64,000 nucleotides of DNA from Pseudogymnoascus destructans (GCF_001641265.1 NW_020167530.1:744001-808000); one strand, 5' to 3'. Shown: positions 33,528 through 46,100, counted from the first letter of the stretch. Notes: a model not told the origin generated them from the sequence alone. Made by a program: numbers and translations.

Positions 33528-35134
33528 ACTTATTCTCGTCGACGGCTGGCGCTAAATAATACGAATTGACGCCAATCTACTTTTACTGCATAGCGTATAG
33601 GAATGGGAAACACGGAAAAGTGTGGCGTTTTGAAGCGAAGGCGAATGTGCTGGTGGAGTTCGAGTTATACCTTGATTAATACTTGCAGATCTAGGCATAT
33701 CCATGATATAATGATCAGAGACCCGGAAATGATTGCCTTTTCTGGGGAATTGGCTATATAGGAATACAAAGCTTGCAACTACTTCTTTCTTTTGTGGCCT
33801 TGATGATATATGCTGTGACTCTGCTTGGGAGCTGAATATATATTTTTTTCGATTCCTTTGTGATGTCGACTTTCACAATTTCAAAATAATGGTTACTAAA
33901 AGTCAACGCAACTACCATTCCATCCTAGTTTTCTTTTAAAAAACTTCATCAATGTAACACACACTTCTCTTTAAGTGTAGAAAATTGCATATATGTATTC
34001 CACAACGTGGTACCAAGTTGTTATATTCAACGCGAGTGGCTTTCATAGGCCTTAGGATATCGTATAGAGGTGGGGTCTTAACAAACAGGTAAATTATATG
34101 TAATTTTAGATAATATATTAGTCTATTAAAAGATTAATCACTAACCTTCCTGTAGAGGTCCGCGTTCCTACTATATAGTTCTGTTATGTGACACTTCTGT
34201 GGCGTACACTAGCGTAAATTTAAGCGCTTGCCGCCTCGAATCTGGAGAAACAATAGAACCCCACACAATGTGGCTACGTTAATTGGCGGTAGAAGCGGCA
34301 GAAGTAAAACTTCCCGTTAGGGCTGCGCAGGGTTCGACGCTTATTTAAACGCGTAGGTTGTCCTCGACTACTCAATGAGCACCCTGCATCGTGAGCGTCA
34401 TAACCTAAGTTTTTACAACCGGAATCGACTAGTAGATGCATCGTTTTGCCTATATTGACCTGCAAAAGATTTAGTTTAAGCACAATGGCCGTCCGGTTTT
34501 GAGCAACCGTATCCCGATGACCCGCCCAAACTACTAAGGCTTGGAGAGCCAGTGCTAATGGCATCCCCGACGCTCGGGTGTCCCAATTATTGTCGTAGAA
34601 TAGCCAACTCTGCCTAGTTACCTAGCAACAAGCGTTTTTATATTTTGGAGTTTCCGTCGTGAGTCTAATTCCTTCTTTCTATCTACAACCCCGACAAAAC
34701 CACGTCTACACCACGCCACGGACCCCAACTTTCTTCAAACATATTGCTCTCTACTTTGATTTGCATACTTCTCACATTTCATCAATACTACTTGGCTTTC
34801 CATATATGATACGAGAGAGTTCACCACTTTGGAACCCCACTCTCAAGACAACTATCATTGTTCTCTATCTGATTTCACAACAACACCCCTCTACATCTAC
34901 CAACCATCTAAATCAATCACTTGTTGCAAGTGCTTCATTCTCTACAAGCATAGAGTTTCTTGCGAACCCTCTTGATCCTCATCCTAGTGGATGCTCATCC
35001 AAAGAACCATATTTGCTTCCTCTTTCAGAAGCCCCACCACAGCCATCTAGTACGAAGTGTGTTGTTGCAAGGCAACAACTAACTGTCTTGCCACCGGTAT
35101 TATCATAAATCTGTGCAGACACGCTATCACCACC
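33528..35134. other. Intergenic, AT-rich, upstream of the kinase gene
   Basis: No gene supported. 33600-34200 is AT-rich. 34660-35130 is CT-rich leader-like sequence with a hairpin of arms GTTGTTGC/GCAACAAC near 35062. Frames here show no domain. Confidence 0.5.
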
Positions 35135-38100
35135 ATGGGCGGAAGTAAAAACCCCAAAGTGGCCGACAAGCAGCAGATGCCCTCCGGGGGGTGGACTCCG
35201 CCACACCCAGAATTGATTCCTGCTCCATTATTTTCCCGGGGAACCAGGCAGCTAACACCGACGGGGACGACAGCTTTACCTCCAGTTATCGATCAAATAG
35301 GCGCTGCCTCACCCGCCCCTATTGCATCTCGTTGGCTGGCCCCACCCACGCCTTCAGTTGGCCTGAGCAATTTAGATCGCAGTTCTACTTTCGGTAGGAG
35401 CGAGACTGTTATTCGGCTGTTGCGTGGTGACCGCACACCTCGTTCCAATATCGCGAAGATGGACTTTCTGTCCGCAAAGTCGGATGATATCCAGTCGACC
35501 AAGACCAAGGCGGTGGAAGATGCACGCCAAATGCAAGTCAGTGTGATCGAGGAATGCAAGAAATCTTCTCGGGATCCTCCAAATTATATGTTACTGGAAT
35601 TGATTGGGAAAGGAAGTTTTGGGAGAGTCTACAAAGCTTAAGTCTTTCTACAATTCGCCCGCGCAAATGCCCTGGTTTTAATTTGAATCTACTGTTTAGG
35701 AAAGACTTGACTTCTACCGCGGTTGTCGCTGTCAAGATTATCGATATTGACGAGGGTGACACTTTGAACCCACGCCTCGCCGATACTTATTCGGAATTTA
35801 TGAAAGAAGTCAATGCACTTAAGCTTCTCAGCGAAACAAAGGCCCGGAACATCAATCATGTGATTGAAGCCCTTCCGGTTGGCAAGGCAATGTGGATGAT
35901 AACGGAGTACTGCGGCGGCGGCAGTATTTCTACATTGGTAAGTTATTATCTGTGCTTGTATCGAACGCAAAGCTGACAGCCCTCAGATGAGACCAACACC
36001 AAAAGGCCTCCGCGAGCGGTACATTATTCCCATTTTGAGAGAGGTTGCAGAAGCTGTTTATTGGGTCCACCAAGCCGGTATCATTCATCGAGACTTGAAA
36101 TGTTAGTTCTCCTCCAACTTGTGACCTAAACATCATGTTAACATATGCTAGGTGCGAATGTCCTCATTACCGAAGATGCGTTCAGCTTTGTGATTTCGGT
36201 GTCGCTGGCATGATGGAGACATCCCTCGATAAGAGATCCACATTCATAGGCACTATAAACTGGATGGCGCCCGAGCTGTTTAACGCAAACCCACATTATG
36301 GCAAAGAGGTTGATATATGGGCTTTTGGATCGATGGCTTACGAAATGGCCACAGGCCTGCCCCCAAACGCAAGATCTGGAATTACCGATGGCGCTGAAAT
36401 GGGAGACTATCTCAAAGAACACATCCCACGGCTCGAGGGGAACCAGTATAGTGAGGGCTTGAAGAATATCGTGGCATATTGCCTCGAAGAGCGTGTTTCA
36501 GACAGGCCGGACATCAATCTGTCCAGATGCATCCGTATATTTACAACACCAACAATGCATATCCAGCATATTCTCTTGTTGAACTTGTCAGGGCCTTCAA
36601 ACACTGGGAGGTCTGGCGGTTCTCGAAAGTCGCTTTTCATGTTGGGAGGCGCACAAGGTCCATCTGATGCGTTTCCATCTAGCGAAGATCAGGATAATTG
36701 GAATTTCTCCACAACTGCTGCGTTTGATCAGGCCGTTGGTGATTCGACCAACCTACAGGACGTCATAAATGTTTATGGCAGTTCCGTTGATCTCAGCACT
36801 GAGTTAGCAGAAAAGACTTCCAAGCCCTCCCGCCAACAACAGGCAAGAGAACGTGGCAGACGCCGCCCTCCGCCAGAGCTATTGAACCCAATTAAAGCTC
36901 CCCTTGAAAAACTGTTCGATCCTAATACAATCTCCAACTACGAGGATAACTCAAGGATACATTATGGGCGAGACTTTGTAATGCCAGTCTCTGACCTTCC
37001 ACTGAGAGAAAGGGACGACACGGCTCAGATATCTATCAGAGACACGATGATCGATTTGGGCGGGCATGACACTGAAACTGGACTATCAAGTTTCCCAGAT
37101 CTTACCATCCGACCTGACCGAGAAATTCGCGCCAGTGATACTGATAACACCGATGACATTGAATACAGCTACGACGATAACACCATGCATGGTTTTGGCA
37201 GACAACCGTTATCGCATCCAGCTGAAAACCCAAACCGTCGCACCCGGGACTGGAAATTCCCATCCGCTCCAGCAGCATCTTCAGACGTGGAAACAAGCCG
37301 TTTTCCAAACACAGCGGCTCCAGCCCGCCCTCCTGTCACGCTGGGATCCGGTGGTCGCCCAACGCTAGTGCACCACCCCACAGAGCCGCTCGGCGTTGGG
37401 TTTAATAACTTTATGGCGTCTGCACCCACTTCCCCCAGACAATCCATTCGAGAGTCTCTGATAGACCTTGATTTCGGCCTTCCAGATTCCGCACCGGAAT
37501 ACGTTCCGGACTACGCCCCAGAACCTTCTCGACCATCTACCGCTGATTCTACAACAAGTAACGAATTTGTTTCAGGCAATCCTTTTGATTTGGAACGCCA
37601 TGCGTCGACTAGTTTCCGCAATGCACCAAGGGAACCCTCTCTTTATCTTCCGGGGGACTCAGGATTTGCAGGCCATTTCCGCGCCCGAAGCAACCTGCAA
37701 GATGTAGCAGATATATCTGACTTCTCCGGCTCTGATGCCGAGCAATATGGCCCGCCAAATGGCCAATACTATGGCCAGCGAGCCCAACAGATGTTCGACT
37801 ACTTTGACGCAGATTATTTGCAGCCTCCGATCATCGAAAAACCGTTCAACCACCAATCAGCCCCGTCCTGGAATACACCCCAGGGCGTAGTCTACGGCAT
37901 GGACCGATTTCCGTCGCTGCCAATTCCGCCTTCTATGGGAGCGTTGGCGGGCACATCAACAAGCGAAGAAATGGCAGGCGAGCTTCAACGCCTTCTTGGT
38001 GGTCTGACCACACAGCTGGAAGCTTACCGGGACGTTGCCGAATCTCTCCCTGCAGGCCAAAACGCACCCAATCAGCGCGAAAAAAACCACTCGGATGGAG

Positions 38101-38207
38101 TGAGACATGCACTGTATGGTTGTTTATATAGACTCAAAGAGATCCAAGTACGATATTACCAAACCGATACCATGGATGATGAATTGTGTTTTTTTTGTTG
38201 GCATTAA
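35135..38207 (+). pseudogene. Broken Ste20/germinal-centre-type kinase gene (SepL/Sid1-like septation kinase)
   Basis: The family acts in the septation initiation network. Exons: 35135-35637, 35700-35937, 35987-36101, 36152-38207. Visible kinase parts: ELIGKGSFGRVYKA (Gly loop), VVAVKIIDIDE (Lys), GIIHRDLKCANVLITED (catalytic loop), CDFGVAGMMET, NWMAPELF and VDIWAFGSMAYEMATGLPPN. Four lesions: (1) the intron after VYKA starts TTAAGT where GTAAGT is expected, while phase and acceptor fit; (2) about 4 bases are missing near 36178 between ITED and VQLCDFG, shifting the frame; (3) one base is missing near 36518; (4) a compensating shift near 36610. Between (3) and (4) the conserved HPYIYNTN and SLVELVRAFKHWE lie in another frame. 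The C-terminal tail of about 570 codons is open and conserved-looking (GGSRKSLFMLGGAQGPSD), so decay is recent, or the lesions are assembly errors. Confidence 0.8.
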
Positions 38208-38632
38208 AGGAAACTTCTACGAAACGGGCGCCTATGTACGTTGAGTCAATAATGAGAGTATACATGAACCAAGTGGGTTTCAGGCGGCTATAATCTTTGT
38301 TGATAGAATAAGGCTTGCCTTTGGTTTATGTCTCATAAGACTTGACTTGAAAACGTCAACGGTTCAATAGATAGCGAGCGGAATTGTTCACATCTGAGTG
38401 TAATGAAACTTGAAATTTTACGTTAATTGAGTTCGTACTGAATATGCCAGGGTCTATTAAGTTATTGACCATTTCCCGGTGAAGTGTGAAACGTTTGGAT
38501 TTGGAACCACCTCACGTCATGCCTAGGCTGACGCCCTTGCCGTGTAAATTATCATGCATGGGTCACTGCGATTGTTTGGGCATTTGTATTATTTCATTAA
38601 AGTCTCGCTCGCATACTCGTTCTCCTTTAGGC
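38208..38632. other. Convergent intergenic region
   Basis: 3' flanks of the kinase locus (+) and the first retropepsin-like gene (-). Nothing else seen. Confidence 0.5.
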
Positions 38633-39502
38633 TTAAGAATCAATACTAATGGGTATTCTTGATCCTCTACACGCAACATGATCCCCTCCAGAACGGCGAC
38701 CTGCTCCACTACCCCACTGGAGATGCATTCCATTGTCCCTCATGAATGGCAAGCCCAGCAAAATATCCGTGTCCAAATGCTTCCCCTCAACAATCCATGC
38801 CTCACCCTGAACCCGAATCGGCTCCCCCCTTTCTCCAATAAAAGTGAGGGGAAGCATTATTCGCTCATCCGTTGAATCGCCCTTACCGCTAATACCTGAC
38901 ATAGTTATCCCCACGCCACGTGTCACCGATATGCCTGGGAAATATCGTCGCAGGGAAGACCGCTTTATGAGTGTCATTGAGGCTCCAGTGTCAATTATGC
39001 AATGGATCTTTTTGCCAGACAGCGACAGAGGAAATGTTACCGGAGTCTCAGAGTCCCTCGACCGGTCACGATCAATTCCATGGCTACCATTACCACCTTT
39101 GGAACCGCCACTGCTCCCTTGGTGATCGAGATTCAAGCCCCAAAACATATCAGCAAAATCTCCTAGGCCATGGCCTGAACTGTGACGAGGAGCAGGTCCT
39201 CGCTGGAACTTGCTGAACTCTCTATCATAGCGGTTTTCGTCGCCGAAGTCATCAAAGACTCTGTCTGGAAATGGCCGCATTTGAGGCGGAGGGCCAAACC
39301 CGTGGGGCATGAAACCTGGTGGGGGCCGCCGTGGCGGGGCCATTGAAAGCCTTGGGGAAAACGTGCCACGAGGGGGGCCATAATAGTGGCCAGGTTCGGG
39401 TCTGTGAGAACCATGTCTGGGGTTGCAACCTGGTCCAGAAGCCCACCCATCACCTGGGCTCCATCCCATATCGCCCATGGCGTCTTCTCTCTTATGAATC
39501 AC
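38633..39502 (-). CDS. Retropepsin-fold aspartic protease-like protein with Pro/Gly-rich N-terminus
   Basis: 289 aa, single exon, intact. Residues 1-150 are low complexity, rich in Pro, Gly, Arg, His and Asp. A retropepsin-like domain follows (about 155-285): VTFPLSLSGKKIHCIIDTGA carries the catalytic DTGA, then SMTLIKRSSLRRYFPG, the flap-region candidate GITMSGISGKGD, and DILLGLPFMRDNG as the second hydrophobic-Gly motif that packs near the active site. Architecture resembles the protease of LTR-retroelement polyproteins and Ddi1-like cellular proteases, but no reverse transcriptase, integrase or zinc knuckle is nearby. It is therefore either a domesticated gag-protease fragment or a cellular retropepsin. 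A shorter start at 39478 (MGDMGWSPG) is possible. A broken paralogue lies just upstream at 39769-40600. Confidence 0.75.
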   Translation of the reverse strand: MIHKREDAMGDMGWSPGDGWASGPGCNPRHGSHRPEPGHYYGPPRGTFSPRLSMAPPRRPPPGFMPHGFGPPPQMRPFPDRVFDDFGDENRYDREFSKFQRGPAPRHSSGHGLGDFADMFWGLNLDHQGSSGGSKGGNGSHGIDRDRSRDSETPVTFPLSLSGKKIHCIIDTGASMTLIKRSSLRRYFPGISVTRGVGITMSGISGKGDSTDERIMLPLTFIGERGEPIRVQGEAWIVEGKHLDTDILLGLPFMRDNGMHLQWGSGAGRRSGGDHVACRGSRIPISIDS

Positions 39503-39768
39503 GAAGGAATATCGAGGTGGATAGTTGAATGTGGAATAGCAGAGCGTAGTAGAGGTAAAGCAAAGCGTTCAAGACACGGAAGATAAACAGGTAATAAAGA
39601 TATATCAGATAGAGTGAATTGTATAGCTTTATATACTTAAATCATCGCTGTTATTCGCCGTCCATAGTGAGCAAACCCAGTTACCCTGTAATATTATTTC
39701 ATATGACACACCTCCAAGTTGCACATTCACTGCCAGTCTTCCTTATTTTCGCTTTCCTCCAACTCGAA

Positions 39769-40600
39769 TCAGGCGCCCTTTGCGCTGCGTCCACTCCGGT
39801 GGCCAACTAGGTATTGCACCACTTTGGATTCAACATTAATGGGGATTTTGTGCCCCTGAACCATGATGGAATCGGGTTCACCGATGCTACCCCATTCAAG
39901 ACTCATCTGGTCAGACCAAGGAGACACTCAACATCAAAACCACTGTCACAAATCCATGCCTCTCCTTCAACAGTGGCTTTTCCATTGCCGAAATCAAATG
40001 TTAGAGGCATCCTAAATCTTTGATAGCTAGGGCTCAGTCCAGCACCGATGCCTCCGAGGTTTATCCTTTGTCTGCGCGAACAGGAATGCCTCGGAAATGT
40101 TTGTTGTATGCAGCAGTAGAAATTAATGTCAGAGATGCCCCAGTATCGATCAGCAAGTTTATGCGTTGGCCGGATGCTCCCAGAGGATATACATAAGGGG
40201 ATTCGGAGACGGCAACTCCACCTCCACCACTAGGGCCTCCTAAGTTGCCGGGACCAACGCCAGGCCATTCGGTCGGTTGTGGATAAGGGCCGGGGAAATT
40301 CTGCCCCCCAGAGCCGGGAAAGTTGGATGGTCCCGGGCCTGATGGTGGTGGGAACTCCGGGAAGTTCATTCCACCAGGCATTGGTCCTGGAAAGCCACCA
40401 CCGGGATTCTGGCAGTCACCAGTGCAACCATGGCCACATGGCATAAAAGGAGGAGGCATTCCAAATCCGGGAAATGGAAATGGGGGCATGAAACCACCCA
40501 TTCCGCCGCCCGAACAGGCTTCGCACCGTGGGTCCCCGCAACCGTCGCCTCTGCCACCGAATACGATGTCCATTTTCCAAGATTTTGCTTTTGTTGGCAC
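39769..40600 (-). pseudogene. Broken paralogue of the neighbouring retropepsin-like gene
   Basis: The first 179 codons are open: a Gly/Pro/Met/Phe-rich N-terminus with several Cys (CGDPRCEAC, CGHGCTGDC), then YPLGASGQRINLLIDTGASL with the catalytic DTGA. The frame ends at a TAA at 40061-40063. The homologous continuation resumes in another frame (FRMPLTFDFGNGKATVEGEA, then DVECLLGL). It is cut again by a TGA at 39903-39905 with loss of a few codons, and resumes a third time (MSLEWGSIGEPDSI, GHKIPINVES) to a TGA at 39769. No GT-AG introns fit at either break. Parallel order with the intact neighbour shows tandem duplication followed by decay, although consensus errors could mimic this. Confidence 0.7.
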
Positions 40601-41066
40601 GAAGGGGATGATGTGCGATGTAATGGGTATTAGCGATAGTTCGAGAGTTAGAAGGACTTATGAGGATTCTGTGGGTAATATTGCGGATATGGACGACGAA
40701 ACAAGAGTGGTGGTGAACTGAAGGCAACAATTTATCACCTTTAACGCCTGTTTTCATTCATATCTATCACTGGAAAGCTCTGAATGTACTGGTGACTGGA
40801 GACCACCATGTTGATTTGATAAAAGGTCGAAGGAATGCTAGAGAACCAGGCAATCATAGAGGATATCACTGCCAGAGTTATCGAGCTTGGCTGGTATTGG
40901 GAATCTGAATAGTGTTTAATTGCTCGCCCATATCCACCTTAATTGAGCACCAACAATACATTCACACCTTGTGGTATAGTTGCAACCGGTCTAGGCGGCC
41001 GTTGGCGGGGCTGCCAATAAAAATACAAATTTGATGTACAGTAAGTAATTGATATACCCCTTGTTC
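40601..41066. other. Intergenic between the retropepsin-like paralogue and COQ6
   Basis: Promoter of the paralogue and 3' flank of COQ6. No gene seen. Confidence 0.5.
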
Positions 41067-42589
41067 TTACAATATCTTCACCCCAGTTCCGGCGGCCTGC
41101 CCCATAAAGAAGTGCTTGAGAGGTCCCAAAGCATTCACCGCGCTCAGGCCAATGCTTCGCAGAGGCACTATGGGGCCACTCTCAAATGCGTACAACTTGT
41201 GGAGTTTATCCACCACGCCCATTAGCACATGGTTTTTGGCATATCTATCCGCATTATAGCTCTCCAAACTCATGGAAACACCAATATCCAGTCCATGAGT
41301 CACGGAATACTCGATTGTTTTCACGAGGCTCTCGACATCGCCTTGCCCTTGATTCAGACCTTGTCCGGCAAGAGGATGGACGGTGTGTGCAGCATCTCCA
41401 ATCAGAGCTACGCGCTCGCCGATATAAGTATCTGCATGGCGCATTTTGAGTGGGAAAGAGGCTACTGTTCCCTCCTGGACTGACAGAACCCGTTGAGGGA
41501 TTCGATTGGTATCAGAAGAAGTATGCTGGGATCGCCAGTTATACTCATCGGCCTGGCCGGAAGTAAGAGTGTGCATATATGTGAGATCAACGGGCGACAG
41601 GCGGAACGCAGCATTGACCATGGCTGTGAAGTCTTCGGTGGATAATGTCTTCAGGAGCGCGGCTCGCCCCGGTGTCGTTGACCAGACGAGGGTTGAGAAA
41701 CGTCCCGGTAGTGGTAGCATGGCGGCTGGGCCGGTGGGAAGGAACCTCTGGTATGCAACCTTGCGGTCTTCGCCGCCCCATCCCTCACCCTCCAATTCGA
41801 CTGTAGCCACAACCCCGTGCCTGTTATAATCCCACCCCGAGCTGTTGATACCCGCGAATGCTCTGACAGGGCTGTTGGCGCCATCGGCTCCAATAAGTAA
41901 CCGTGCCGCAATTTGCCGGCCACCCGAGAGCTGAACAATAGGCCATGACCGCAGGTCTGCCGTCTCAGTTTCTTGGCCGAGTTCAATATTCTCTACTTTC
42001 GTGTTGTCAAAAATCGAGACTCCAGATAATTCGTCAATCCGTTTGAGAAGGCCTGATGTGAGGTTCAGGTTCTCGTTCATATATGCTATCGTTTTGCCCT
42101 GCGACCCTTGCGGCCAGTCGAATTCTATCCTCGACCCTGTAACTCCATCCCACACCTGCATCTCCTCGTACGGCTGCACCCTGTCGCGCTTGACATTCTT
42201 CCACGCGCCAATTTTATCAAGGAATTCCACGGAAGTGGGTGTGAGGGAGCTGCATCGGTTCGAATATTGTGTTGACGGGAGCGACCATGATCGCGTTCGG
42301 CTTAGATCCTGGCTTTCGATAAGAGCAACTTTGAGGCCGGAAGTGGCGGCAGTTGCCCCTGGGAAGAAGTCAATTGATGTTACAGAGTGGATTTCAAGAT
42401 GCTGGTCATACTCAATGCTGCCAGGACACTTAGACCAGCTGGTCCACCCCCCACGCAGACCACATCATATAGTTCTGGTGATGATTCCGTTGCATAACCT
42501 CGGCGCTGTCGAGGTGCTAGGTGAGAGCAGCTACGGCAGATAAATCTACCAAAGCTCTGAGTTGTAGTCCTGGTCGCTAATTGCTTCAT
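41067..42589 (-). CDS. COQ6: Ubiquinone biosynthesis FAD-dependent monooxygenase COQ6
   Basis: Flavoprotein of the mitochondrial inner-membrane CoQ synthome that hydroxylates the coenzyme Q ring at C5. Two exons (42589-42412 and 42358-41067; intron 42359-42411, 53 bp) give 489 aa. Residues 1-35 are an Arg/Ser/Thr-rich presequence. Nucleotide-binding motif DVVCVGGGPAGLSVLAAL (about 40-60) is followed by ALIESQDLS. The DG motif is LLIGADGANSPVRA and the GD motif RVALIGDAAHTVHPLAGQG with LNQGQGDVESL, all hallmarks of the UbiH/COQ6 family. The C-terminus reads FFMGQAAGTGVKIL. Nothing is missing. Confidence 0.96.
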
Positions 42590-43139
42590 GCTGAGGTTTG
42601 GGATGTGTGAGGTTGATTTAGCTGCTCGAGGTTGATTAGGACGATGGCGTTTAAGCGCGGCGCCAAGCGCCCATACCGAAGTTTAGACGCGACCTCGACG
42701 ACACTGACGTTGGAGACCAAACTTGATAGCTGGACTGTCGCGATTTAGCTTGCTGCCTCCTGGCAGGTTTCTATTCGAGATATTTACGTTATTAGAGAAT
42801 TTTTGATATATTTTTGTTCAATTAATTTACTATCTACCGATCTGATTTTTGGCAAATCTCAATGTGATGAGACCAGGCCAATAACCAATATCATATGGTA
42901 ATAATTTAAGAGACAATCAATTCCTATATATAAGGCTATGAAGTTCCATTTCGCGGAATAATGCGCGCTTTCGTACTCCTAACAATGACCAACGCCTCCG
43001 AAACACCATAATTCCATGCATCCATATACTCCGCCAACCAGCGCCTTCTCCACATGATAAGGAAAAAGTCGAAAAAAAAAAAAAAAAACACCCCAGCCCT
43101 TTGCTGTCATGTCATTAACATTAGGTCGTCGCACGTCGA
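42590..43139. other. Intergenic between COQ6 and the Polo kinase gene
   Basis: COQ6 promoter (42590-42750), then an AT-rich 3' flank of the Polo gene with a 16-A run near 43073-43088. No gene seen. Confidence 0.5.
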
Positions 43140-46100
43140 TCAAGCTTCAATATCTGGCACAACCTGGCTTGGTTCCCTCGGGTCAAACCACGCAACTCGG
43201 CGGTCATCTCCACCGTACGCTCCGACTGTAACCCAGACGTGCTTAAACGGAACCTTGACATTAACAAGCTCTCTGTTTCCAAGCCACCTCAATCGGCTTT
43301 CTGGCTCCATTGCGCTCCGGCCAATTCCACCATTTGTGATCCACTCTTCAACGATGGCCTTGATGAACTCAACCTTACGACGGAAGTCATTTGCAGCCGG
43401 GATGCCCTGAATCATCGGGTCAACCTGGATGCCGCGGCGACGACTTGTCATGCCATTGCGTGTGGAAGGCTTTGTCATGAAGTTCAAGAAAGCTTGTAGT
43501 GGGAAAGAGAGATGTTGGCGATCATCTAGCGCAGCGCTGGGCAAGTTGCCGGTGAGTGCTAAATCGCGTGCTGCCTCAAGAGGAAGGTGATAGAAGTCGC
43601 ACCAAGTTCCATCTGCCGAAAGAAGTATTTTTGTGTGGTCTGGGAAATTGAACTGCAAGACGTGTTAGTGATGGTTTAGCAACTCGCGGCTGGTTTAGCT
43701 TACCTGGAAAGAACCATTGAGGAATCCCCAGCACCCAACATCGCCAAAACGCTGATAAAATGTAACCACGTTGCTTTTATTGAGGTCCGAGGAGTCCGAG
43801 TCGTCATCCAGCGACAGTCTGTTGAGGGCGTCATCGTATGGGTGATCTTGGTCCCGGCCAAATACTGTCATATAGTTTGCGAATTTCCTCCAAAGAACGA
43901 TCTTCTCACGCTTTCTGTCTTCCCACTCGTCCTTTCCTCGGCTTAATTTTCCTGCCACGCCATATTCCTCGCTTGCTGCAAATGCACGGGGGTTAACCTT
44001 AACACAGGAGATCCCTTCGTCGCCATTGTTTTCGAAGAACTCAATGTCCGCTCCTGAAACCGGCACAAGCTGGTTTCTATCAGGATAGTTGGGATTGCGT
44101 CGGTTTTGAAGGTGCTTCTCGGCATTTCGAACGACGACACAAGTAGGCGGAACCTGGGTATTCGGATCACCAGAGACAGGTAGAGACTTGAAGATGCATC
44201 CGACACCTCCGTCATTCAGAATGTAGCCCAATCCAAACTTGTTGGTGTAGTCAACCCACTTCACAACTATAGTTGGCTCGGAATCGGGCCCTTCCAGTGC
44301 CGGCCCAACTGATCTACTGTTCAGCGTGCGTTCGATCTCTGTATAGAGAATTTGAAGGCTCTTAGTGACGTGTTTCGGCTTGGAGCGGTGAAGAAATTCA
44401 GCATTCTCAGAAGGGCTGAATATGGAAGCAATGCCTGGATCACGGGACGAGGACTTTACAGCCGGCGCTGTAGTCTCCGATCTTGATTTCCCCAGCTGCT
44501 GTACCATGTCTGCGCCTAGACGTGCTTCGGTTGCCATGACTGACTCGGAAACGCCTTTACCTTTGCCCTCTCTTCTTGTCCTAGTCCTAGTTTCGGTGGA
44601 GGTCTGCTCCTCCTCAGACGCTTGGTCAAGAGTTGCTCGTCGTGTGCTGGGCCCGGATTCGGCCTGTGCTCTAGGCCGGCGAGCTGTTGCCGAAATAGTT
44701 GGCGGCTGGTTCTGGGCGCGTTGCTGAGCCGCGAAGCTCCGTGGTACAGTTTTATATGCGGCTGCCAGGGTAACTGGCCGATGTGTAAGCGGTTTCTGGT
44801 CGTATGCCTTAGACTTGGTTTCCGCTCTAGATTCTTCCCGTGCAAAAGTCGCTTTATGCTCCCATACTACCTCGTCAAATGGCCGGTATACAACGTTGTC
44901 TGCCAGAGGTACCGCTGGTGTAAGGCCTGCCTTCTCTTCTGCTGCAACCTCCCTATAAGTGCTCGAATGCACCTTTTGAGTCGTGCTCCAAGGCCCAACA
45001 TCACTCTTTACGCAAAGGGCCTTTAGATTCCTGGCATATAGGCTTGCCCTTCCTCCGCGAAGGCTGAGAGTAGCAAATTGGTTTGGGTCAGGAGAATTTT
45101 CCCTGAGGGAAGGCGTCATTTCTTCCTCCTGTGGGACCCACCCACTGGAGAAAAATGGATGCTGAACGATGGTATCGCAATCCGGACGCTCTTCTGGGCT
45201 TTGGAGGAGGAGTGCTACCAGGTCCTTAGCTTCTTGGGAGATATAGTTATTAGTTTTGTCCAATGAAGGCCAGTCGTATTCGCGCTCTCTCGCCTTTCTG
45301 TATATTTCTTCCTGCGTAGTGGATTGGAACGGTGGGCGGCCTGTGAGCATGGCAAATCTAAATAAATGTTAGCGTGCATCTTGAATTTGTGACATATTGG
45401 GGGAACTTACATGATAATACCCAAACTCCAAATATCGACTGCATGGTCGTGGCCCCCTTTTCCCTTTTCTAGGATCTCCGGAGCGATGTAGTTGGGTGTC
45501 CCACAGAGTGTGGTTCTTCGGCACGCAGTCATATCCTTCCCAGACATGAGCAATGCAGCAAGGCCGAAGTCTCCAACCTTGACGTTCATATCTTTATCTA
45601 AGAAAATGTTTCCCATCTTCAGATCTCGGTGAATAATGCCCTTCGAGTGCATATATTTGATAGCTCCAGCAATTTGAATTGTATAAAAGCGGACTTCTGG
45701 CTCGGTAACGAATCTTCGCTTCTTCACCATGTCCATTAAGGAGCCATTTGGGCATAGCTCAAGTACTATGTATGTACTTTCTTGGTAGGTGAAAGCCCTG
45801 TGGAATTGAACGATATTGGCGTGTCTCATCTTGGAGTGGATTTGCAGTTCCGTTTGAAACTACGAGTAAGTTAGAATGCTAGTTGCTTCATTAAAAATAA
45901 CGGATCCCCTATGGAACTTACCTTTTGCTCCATCTTCTTTTGTGGCATGATGCTCTTCACTATCTTCAGAGCATACTTCTCTCTTGTGCCTGCCAGGACA
46001 CCATCATGGCAAATCGCAAAGCCACCCTTCCCCAGCAATTTTCCAGTTGTGTATGTTGCTCCATTTGGGCGATCAGAACTCGGAGGCTCGTAAACCTCAG

